Positions 57,828-64,000 of a stretch of DNA of 64,000 nt are shown piece after piece (within the stretch, counting starts at the first letter, position 1; every line of letters begins with the position of its first letter). Below the pieces are notes generated by a model. It made no database searches. It was not told the DNA's origin and saw only the letters and a program-made list of their open reading frames with translations. The stretch is from Xenorhabdus eapokensis (GTDB taxonomy: Bacteria; Pseudomonadota; Gammaproteobacteria; Enterobacterales; Enterobacteriaceae): the NCBI RefSeq assembly GCF_001908105.1, contig NZ_MKGQ01000012.1, positions 1 through 64,000 on the forward strand, given 5' to 3'. The position numbers and the translations under genes are program-made.

Positions 57828-58460
57828 ATGGAAAAGATATTATCGTACCCATTGCCTAATGATGCTGATTTACCCAAATCTACAGCAAATTGGCTTCCAG
57901 ATCGGCATCGCGCCGCTTTGTTGATCCATGACATGCAAAAATACTTTGTAGATTTTTTTGAGGCTGAAACCAGTCCGATAAATGGGGTGATTAGTAACAC
58001 CTGTATGCTATTGAGTGTTGCCAGAACTTTTAATATTCCCGTGTTTTATACCGCTCAGCCCGGCAGTATGACGCCAGAACAACGCGGATTATTAAAAAAT
58101 ATATGGGGTGAAGGCATGCAAGCAATAGATGAACATCGGGAAATTATTCCGCTTCTGACACCCACTAAAAATGAAACTGTACTGACTAAGTGGCGTTACA
58201 GTGCATTCTTTAAATCCAATCTGCTACACCATTTAAGGGATTTGAACCGCAATCAACTGATCGTTTGTGGAGTATATGCCCATATAGGATGTCTGACTAC
58301 CGCGATTGATGCTTATTCACATGATATCGAAACCTTCTTGGTCTCAGATGCTGTGGCGGATTTTTCAAAGGAAAAACATCATCAGGCGTTGAAGATGGCA
58401 GCAGAAATATGTGCCGTAGTGGCATCGACGGAACAAATCATTGCAAATCTAAGAAAATAA
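57828..58460 (+). CDS. icmX: Isochorismatase-like enzyme (PhzD type)
   Basis: A 210-residue isochorismatase-family hydrolase that removes pyruvate from 2-amino-2-deoxyisochorismate to give trans-2,3-dihydro-3-hydroxyanthranilate. Catalytic residues are visible: Asp in ALLIHDMQKYF, Lys in VLTKWRYSAF, and the GVYAHIGCLTTAIDA segment. Initial NDADLPKSTANW is typical of PhzD/EntB. RBS GAGATATAAC before the ATG. Confidence 0.92.
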   Translation: MEKILSYPLPNDADLPKSTANWLPDRHRAALLIHDMQKYFVDFFEAETSPINGVISNTCMLLSVARTFNIPVFYTAQPGSMTPEQRGLLKNIWGEGMQAIDEHREIIPLLTPTKNETVLTKWRYSAFFKSNLLHHLRDLNRNQLIVCGVYAHIGCLTTAIDAYSHDIETFLVSDAVADFSKEKHHQALKMAAEICAVVASTEQIIANLRK

Positions 58461-58507
58461 TACGTCAGGGAAACTAAAAAGCCTGATAAGACAGATTCTA
58501 AGGGGGA

Positions 58508-60520
58508 ATGATGTTGTTGAAAGAATTATCACAGGGAGATTTGCAATCAGAGGATGCGAAAAATCTCTTTAGCCGTTTAATAAAGGCGAATAAACCTTTT
58601 GCCTGTATTTATCGCCCATTATCTGATGCTAAGGATTCGTTTTTATTACTTGAGGGGAAAATAGAATACAGTCATTCACTCTCAGCCCTAGATACAATTT
58701 CTTTAGAACCGACTTTTTCATTGAAATCAGACAGTTTCTGCACAGTGGATATCACTTCGGCTGAAGAGCTAAGCGCTTCTCAATTAATTATCATTCCATT
58801 CAATCAGATTGCTGAAAAGGGATTTGCATGCCATAACGACAACGAGCCGGTCATTATCATGAATGTCGAGACGCAAGCTCGTTATCAAATAAATAACTGG
58901 GGATTTATTGAGGGTAGTAAGCCAATAAAAGCGGCTAATATACATTTCGATGTTACAGACGAGGATTACAGTCAGATTGTAGAACAGGTGATCAATGATG
59001 AGATTAGTGCCGGAGAAGGCAGTAATTTCGTTATATCGAGAAGTTTAGAAGGTGATATTGAAGATTTTTCATTGCAAGATGTGCTCTCACTATTTAATCA
59101 ATTATTGATAAATGAATGTGGCTCTTATTGGACATGGATTGTTTATACCGGTGACCGCTATTTTGTCGGTAGCAGCCCGGAGCAACATATTATGGTGGAT
59201 GGTAAAGATGTTACCATGAATCCAATAAGTGGCACGTTAAAATATCCAGAAAAAGAGATAGAACAGGCTTTGTACTACTTCGTTGATGACAAAAAGGAAC
59301 AAAATGAACTTTTCATGGTTGTTGATGAAGAACTGAAAATGATGAGCCGTATATGTGATAGTGATATTACGGTGATTGGTCCCCAATTAAAGATGATGTC
59401 TCAGGTTGCACATACGGAATATTTTATCCGTGGTTCAACATCACAAACAATTCAAACTATCCTGAAAGAGTCGTTGTTTGCACCAACCGTTACTGGAAGT
59501 CCAGTGCAAAATGCGTCTCAGGTCATTAAGCGCAGGGAAAAGCGAGGTCGTGGTTATTACAGTGGTGTTATCGGCATGATTGGTGTTAAGAATAACCAAC
59601 GCTATCTGGATTCCACTATATTAATCCGCGCGGCTGATATTAAAAAAAATGGGCATTTCCGACTGACATCAGGAGCAACAATTGTTCGTGATTCAGCTCC
59701 GAAAAATGAAGCTGAAGAGACCAAAGCAAAATTGAGTGGTTTAATGAGTTCTTTTTTTGATGAGAAAAAAAACATTAATTCAACCATTAGTACCCAATTA
59801 TCTGAACCTGTGTTGAGTAATATCGTTGCAATATTACAGCAGCGTAATCATAAAGTTTCTTCTTTCTGGTTAGATAATTCTAAAAAAATAGCATTGGCGC
59901 CCAATTCTCTTCCTTCTATTACGCTCATTGATATGGAGGACTCATTTACTGAGATGATTGCTTACCAGTTACGTTATATCGGGCATAATGTAACGATCGT
60001 TTCATGGTCTGAGTCTGGGGCACGTTTGCCGCAATTAATGAATTCAGGTAAAACAGATATTCTGTTTATTGGTCCAGGTCCAGGAGACCCGAACGCTGTC
60101 AGTCATGACAAGATGGCAACGGGACGAGCATTGATTACAAATCGTTTAAAACAGAATTTACCACTAATTGGAACCTGTCTGGGGCATCAACTTATTTGTG
60201 CTGAATTTGGTTTGCCCATCAAACGGCTTCCCAAAACACGGCAAGGAACACAATATAAAGTAGCCATTGAGCATATAACCTGTCATGTCGGGTTTTATAA
60301 TAGTTTTGCCGCGATGCACAAATTACCGCACTGGTTTACGCCAAAATATAATCGATTGGTTTATCTTGAACGATTAGGTAAAAGTGAAATTATTGCATTG
60401 AAATCTAATAATGTGGCATCAATACAGTTTCATAACGAATCCTTTTTAACTATTGATGCATTTCCTATTTATAATTGGATGATTAATAACTCTATAGGAT
60501 GTGAAGGTGAATTTTTTTAA
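58508..60520 (+). CDS. adsX: 2-Amino-2-deoxyisochorismate synthase (PhzE-like, chorismate-binding plus glutamine amidotransferase)
   Basis: A 670-residue fusion. The N-terminal two thirds are an anthranilate-synthase component I-like domain, with NPISGTLKYP, FMVVDEELKMMSRICD and the C-terminal LTSGATIVRDSAPKNEAEET chorismate/Mg2+ site. The final third is a class I amidotransferase with GPGPGDPN, the nucleophile Cys in IGTCLGHQLI and the His-x-Glu in QFHNES. PhzE-type enzymes make ADIC without aromatising it; the downstream isochorismatase supports that over anthranilate production. Two ATGs (58508, 58511) follow GGGGG; the second has better spacing. Confidence 0.92.
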   Translation: MMLLKELSQGDLQSEDAKNLFSRLIKANKPFACIYRPLSDAKDSFLLLEGKIEYSHSLSALDTISLEPTFSLKSDSFCTVDITSAEELSASQLIIIPFNQIAEKGFACHNDNEPVIIMNVETQARYQINNWGFIEGSKPIKAANIHFDVTDEDYSQIVEQVINDEISAGEGSNFVISRSLEGDIEDFSLQDVLSLFNQLLINECGSYWTWIVYTGDRYFVGSSPEQHIMVDGKDVTMNPISGTLKYPEKEIEQALYYFVDDKKEQNELFMVVDEELKMMSRICDSDITVIGPQLKMMSQVAHTEYFIRGSTSQTIQTILKESLFAPTVTGSPVQNASQVIKRREKRGRGYYSGVIGMIGVKNNQRYLDSTILIRAADIKKNGHFRLTSGATIVRDSAPKNEAEETKAKLSGLMSSFFDEKKNINSTISTQLSEPVLSNIVAILQQRNHKVSSFWLDNSKKIALAPNSLPSITLIDMEDSFTEMIAYQLRYIGHNVTIVSWSESGARLPQLMNSGKTDILFIGPGPGDPNAVSHDKMATGRALITNRLKQNLPLIGTCLGHQLICAEFGLPIKRLPKTRQGTQYKVAIEHITCHVGFYNSFAAMHKLPHWFTPKYNRLVYLERLGKSEIIALKSNNVASIQFHNESFLTIDAFPIYNWMINNSIGCEGEFF

Positions 60521-60642
60521 AAAATCAATGTGTTAAAAGAAAAAATCGTGAATCTTTGTTGGGACAATCTATGTAACATGCTGAAAAATACACTTGGTTG
60601 TCCCGCTTAACAGATTGGTACTTTATTTTTTGTTGGTTTTAT

Positions 60643-62904
60643 TTAGCGACAATGTTGACGTAAATAATCTGCGGTCAATGAATTACCCTCTTCAAACATT
60701 GCCTGTGGTGTGCCACTGAACATCACCTGACCACCCTCAGTCCCTGCGCCTTCACCTAAATCAATAATCCAATCCGCTTCTGCAATAACTTCTATATTGT
60801 GTTCGATGATCAAAACAGAGTTTCCCTGTTCGACAAGGCGGCGAAATAACGTAATAATTACAGCCACATCAGAAGGATGAAGCCCGGTCGTTGGTTCATC
60901 AAAGATATACACGTCACCTTTATTGTTAAGGTAAGATGCGAGTTTTAGTCTTTGGCATTCTCCCCCAGACAGGTGATCAAGTGATTCACCGAGACGCATG
61001 TAACCCAATCCAACATCCTGAATGCGCATTAATGTTGGGTGAATTTGATTGTCCCCCTCAAAAAAATTTGTTGCCTGAGTAATACTCAGATTCATGAGAT
61101 CAACAATCGTTTTTCCTTTGTATTTATAATTTAAAGTTTTTTTATTGAATTTTTGCCCCTGACAAGCTTCGCAAGGCAAGGATATCGAATCCATAAAAGC
61201 CAAATCGGTTTCAATCACGCCTAATCCTTTGCATTCCGGACATCCTCCCTTCGCATTGGGGGAAAACCACGATTTATCCACGTGATTAGCCAGCGCAAAG
61301 CGCTCCCTGATGTGATCAAAAATACCGCTCCACGATGCAATATGTGAGCGTTTCGAGGTATGAATAGGTTTTTGGTCAATAACAACAGCATTTGTACATT
61401 GAGGAACAACCTCTCCCATAATTAAGGAGCTTTTTCCGGAGCCTGCTACGCCACTGACAGCAAGCATTATTCCCAGCGGGACCTCTATAGATATCTCTTT
61501 AAGATTATGTAGTGTTGCGTTCCTGACAGAGATATAACCAAGCGGTTTTTTGGGATTTCGATTAAGGCGGGTTGTTTGAGACAAATATTTTCCTGTTAAT
61601 GTGCCAGAGGCACGTAACCCACTCAGATTGCCCTGATAAGTGATAGTTCCACCGTTATCACCTGCACAGGGGCCTAAATCAATGACATGATCTGCGATTT
61701 TAATAACATCCGGGTCATGTTCGACCATCAAGATAGTGTTGCCCTTGTCACGTAATTGCTGAATCAGTGTATTAAGTTTTGCTATATCGGCTGGATGTAA
61801 TCCGGTGCTGGGTTCATCAATAATATAAGTCATTCCGGTAAGACTACTGCCTAAGTGCCGCACCATTTTTAATCGTTGTGACTCTCCACCTGATAATGTT
61901 GTGGTTGAACGGTTAAGATTCAGATATCCCAATCCGATAGAGCACATTGCTGCTACTCGTTCTTTTAAGGCATTAATTAGCGTAATCACTGAAGGAGCAG
62001 CCAATGTAGTTATAAACTGGCTCAGCGCTATAATCGGCATATCGACACAATCACCGATACTTTTGCCCTGAATTAAGCATGACAGGATCTGTTTATTAAG
62101 TCTCTGTCCATGACAGACAGGACACTGTTGCATTGAAACAATATTCCGAAACTCTTCACTTTTGTACTCTTTGTTATCTTTTACAAGATAACTGCGTGTG
62201 AACCTGGGAATGAGTCCTTCAAATCGGGCAGACTTAGGCCAGTCAGGGGATGGGTTGGTCGGCGCAATGTTATCCGCGTAAAGCAAAAGCTGGCGCTCTT
62301 CTGTCGAGTAATCGGCGATTTTCTTATTATTATCAAACAATCCAGAATGAACATATCGGCGCCACCGCCAGGTTCCTGGTGCAAATGAGGAATATGCGAT
62401 TGCACCTTCATTCAGAGATTTGTCTTCATTCAACAGTTTTTTTACATCTATCGTACTGGCAATGCCCAGTCCCTCACAATTGGGACACATACCTGATGGG
62501 TGGTTGAAAGAGAAAATGTTGGAATACCCGACAAAGGGTTGACCGATTCGGGAAAACAGAAGGCGTAACAAAGTGTAAATATCTGATGCTGTACCAACTG
62601 TTGAGCGGACATTTTCCCCAATCCGCTTTTGATTAATGATAATTGCGGTAGTGAGGTTATTTATCTCATCGACATCAGGCTGGCCATAGTACGGTAACCG
62701 ATGCCGGATATAAGGAGGAAAAGTATCATTGAGCTGTCTTTGGGATTCTGCTGCAATTGTACCGAATACAAGAGAACTTTTACCTGAACCAGAAACACCG
62801 GTGAACACAGTGATGACATTCTTAGGAATACGTAAGTCAATGCCTTTAAGGTTATTTTGCCTTGCACCACGAATTTCAATGGTGTTTTGTTCATGATTTC
62901 TCAT
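60643..62904 (-). CDS. uvrX: UvrA2-like ABC protein, probable self-resistance (UvrX)
   Basis: A 753-residue UvrA-family double ABC ATPase. First Walker A is FTGVSGSGKSS (about 34-44), second GVAGSGKSS. Signatures are LSGGESQRLKM and LSGGECQRLKLA, with zinc-binding CPNCEGLG, CPVCHGQ, CPECKGLG and CEACQG. It is about 190 residues shorter than UvrA: the roughly 120-residue UvrB-binding region between LLFSRIG and FSFNHPSG is missing, as in UvrA2/DrrC-type proteins tied to resistance against DNA-binding antibiotics. Its start lies 5 bases after the transporter stop. It fits recognition or removal of pyrrolobenzodiazepine-DNA adducts. Confidence 0.9.
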   Translation of the reverse strand: MRNHEQNTIEIRGARQNNLKGIDLRIPKNVITVFTGVSGSGKSSLVFGTIAAESQRQLNDTFPPYIRHRLPYYGQPDVDEINNLTTAIIINQKRIGENVRSTVGTASDIYTLLRLLFSRIGQPFVGYSNIFSFNHPSGMCPNCEGLGIASTIDVKKLLNEDKSLNEGAIAYSSFAPGTWRWRRYVHSGLFDNNKKIADYSTEERQLLLYADNIAPTNPSPDWPKSARFEGLIPRFTRSYLVKDNKEYKSEEFRNIVSMQQCPVCHGQRLNKQILSCLIQGKSIGDCVDMPIIALSQFITTLAAPSVITLINALKERVAAMCSIGLGYLNLNRSTTTLSGGESQRLKMVRHLGSSLTGMTYIIDEPSTGLHPADIAKLNTLIQQLRDKGNTILMVEHDPDVIKIADHVIDLGPCAGDNGGTITYQGNLSGLRASGTLTGKYLSQTTRLNRNPKKPLGYISVRNATLHNLKEISIEVPLGIMLAVSGVAGSGKSSLIMGEVVPQCTNAVVIDQKPIHTSKRSHIASWSGIFDHIRERFALANHVDKSWFSPNAKGGCPECKGLGVIETDLAFMDSISLPCEACQGQKFNKKTLNYKYKGKTIVDLMNLSITQATNFFEGDNQIHPTLMRIQDVGLGYMRLGESLDHLSGGECQRLKLASYLNNKGDVYIFDEPTTGLHPSDVAVIITLFRRLVEQGNSVLIIEHNIEVIAEADWIIDLGEGAGTEGGQVMFSGTPQAMFEEGNSLTADYLRQHCR

Positions 62905-62909
62905 TTCAT

Positions 62910-64000
62910 TTATCTCCTTACACGCACTAACATCAGGGAAAAGAGAGTGATAATCCCACAGCCGATTAATACAATAGATATAGGAAACAGAGACACAGAT
63001 TTACCAAGACCAGTTAAAAATGCCGTTAAAGAAGCCGCGCCAAATTGAAGAGCACCGAGGACAGCAGAGCCAGCCCCTCTTACATCAGGAACTGCTGTTA
63101 ATGCTAAACTAGCTGCATTGCCAAAAATAAATGCCATCGTAAACATAAGCATCATAAAAATTGCCGTCGTTAACTCAAGCTGATAGAGGCTGAGATAATT
63201 CACAACCAGTAGCAAACAAGCTAAGAAGAAAGTGGTTACAACACCAATTATGACAAGCGTTTTGGCGCCGAACCGCTCAACCCACCGGGCACTCAGTATG
63301 CTGCTGAACATCATAATTCCGGCATTAATCGCAAATACAATGGAAAAAAATCCAGGACTGAATTTAAACATGGACTGGTATATAAAAGGCGATGCTGAAA
63401 TATAGGCAAACAGTGCCCCAAAAGTAGAGGAGAATATTAGGGTATATCCCATATAGGTTCTATTTTTGAACAGTTTTAAAAACTGCTTAACCAGATTGTT
63501 CTTATTGCCACCAGATGCTGATTTACCCGGTAAACTTTCCGGTACATAAACGAACGTTAAGGTGGTAATTATCAGTGAAATAACCGCCATAAAGATAAAT
63601 ACAACCTGCCACGGGAAATAAGCAGCAATTCCTCCTATCAATGGAGCAACTATTGGTGCTGCACCTTGTATTGCCAGCATCAGATTGAAATAGTAAGCGG
63701 CTTTGTTACCGAAACTGAGGTCGGAAACAATGGCTCGTGTCAGAACAATACCTGATGCGCCCCCAGCACCTTGAAAAAAGCGGCTAATGATTAACATCTC
63801 AATATTTGAGGATAATGAACAAGCAATTGATGCTACAGTTAGCAAAATCATGCCACCTAATAACAGTTTTCTCCTGCCAATAGTATCCGACCAGGGACCA
63901 ATGATTAATTGTCCAATGGCAAGACCCGCCATAAATGAAGTTAGACTTAATTGAATACCAGCCTGAGTCGTGACTAGTGCATGTGACATGGCGGGGAATA
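62910..64000 (-). CDS. mfsX: Bcr/CflA-type MFS drug exporter, N-terminus outside window (MfsX)
   Basis: At least 359 residues, with the frame open past the window edge (FPA precedes MSHALVTT), so the start is missing; family proteins are about 390-400 residues. Motif A is GPWSDTIGRRKLLLGG, and motif C-like LQGAAP and IVAPLIGGIAAYFPW follow. It runs with uvrX in one operon convergent to aroX-adsX. A proton-driven exporter of the predicted pyrrolobenzodiazepine is the natural role. Confidence 0.88.
   Translation of the reverse strand, partial: FPAMSHALVTTQAGIQLSLTSFMAGLAIGQLIIGPWSDTIGRRKLLLGGMILLTVASIACSLSSNIEMLIISRFFQGAGGASGIVLTRAIVSDLSFGNKAAYYFNLMLAIQGAAPIVAPLIGGIAAYFPWQVVFIFMAVISLIITTLTFVYVPESLPGKSASGGNKNNLVKQFLKLFKNRTYMGYTLIFSSTFGALFAYISASPFIYQSMFKFSPGFFSIVFAINAGIMMFSSILSARWVERFGAKTLVIIGVVTTFFLACLLLVVNYLSLYQLELTTAIFMMLMFTMAFIFGNAASLALTAVPDVRGAGSAVLGALQFGAASLTAFLTGLGKSVSLFPISIVLIGCGIITLFSLMLVRVRR

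Noticed and set aside
57018..58460. Enterobactin-type 2,3-dihydroxybenzoate siderophore genes (EntA/EntB-like)
   Set aside because: There is no isochorismate synthase or EntE/EntF-like partner; the chorismate enzyme carries an amidotransferase domain, so the product is an amino acid, and the isochorismatase has no aryl carrier domain.
48719..60520. Reading the phzC/D/E-like genes and the NTF2-like gene as a phenazine cluster
   Set aside because: No PhzF isomerase or PhzG oxidase gene is present in the window, an EntA-like dehydrogenase takes the intermediate to an aromatic hydroxyanthranilate, and two NRPS genes plus a UvrA2-like protein point to a pyrrolobenzodiazepine.
1..64000. CRISPR array, rRNA operon or complete insertion sequence
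   Set aside because: No regularly spaced repeats, no rRNA sequence, and no transposase-like frame were seen.

Overview
The window looks like the chromosome of an entomopathogenic gammaproteobacterium close to Xenorhabdus/Photorhabdus. This is inferred from moderately AT-rich enterobacterial core genes, the neighbourhood mltC-yggX-mutY-trmB-yggL-glsB-yggN, hemW-rdgB-yggT-proC-yggS-ruvX-yqgE-gshB-rsmE, fadE/gmhA-yafJ followed by nqrABCDEF-apbE-nqrM, and a secondary-metabolite cluster of a type reported from Xenorhabdus eapokensis. The species cannot be fixed from the sequence alone.

Layout. (1) 1-967: the end of an integrase gene, probably frameshifted, next to a tRNA-Phe gene, i.e. the edge of a tRNA-anchored island. 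(2) 1093-7857: cell-wall, DNA-repair and tRNA-modification genes, glutaminase, and an iron-regulated siderophore-binding protein without its permease. (3) 7995-12418: a PEBP-like protein, a YciO-like protein, and a LysR regulator divergent from an extra leuCD-type dehydratase pair. (4) 12420-20315: a conserved housekeeping block, interrupted on the other strand by a PilT-like ATPase, then an orphan prepilin peptidase. (5) 21460-25783: a degenerate metallo-beta-lactamase-fold protein with its LysR regulator, then lysR/lysA. (6) 25822-37737: fadE, gmhA, yafJ, and the complete Na+-translocating NADH:quinone reductase operon with both maturation factors. (7) 37763-41905: a FecI-like sigma factor, a TonB-dependent receptor with Fur-like sites, a repeat-containing lipoprotein and a broken acetyltransferase gene. 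(8) 41957-48095: the choline-to-betaine system betIBA/betT. (9) 48109 to the right edge: a biosynthetic cluster.

The biosynthetic cluster is the most interesting part. A class II DAHP synthase, an ADIC-synthase-like enzyme, an isochorismatase-like enzyme and a dihydroaryl dehydrogenase together predict 3-hydroxyanthranilate. A stand-alone A-T NRPS whose adenylation domain lacks the alpha-amino-binding Asp should load it. A C-A-T-reductase NRPS with a D-V-x-x-Q pocket start should add proline and release a dipeptide aldehyde. Spontaneous or assisted ring closure then gives a pyrrolobenzodiazepine of the tilimycin/tilivalline type. A UvrA2-like ABC protein and a Bcr/CflA-type MFS pump fit self-resistance against a DNA-alkylating product, and a MarR regulator sits at one end. 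The gene set resembles the Klebsiella oxytoca tilivalline cluster, but no flavin monooxygenase or gene between the NRPS genes is present here, and an NTF2/SnoaL-fold PhzA/B-like gene is tucked behind the second NRPS.

There is no CRISPR array, rRNA operon or complete insertion sequence in the window.
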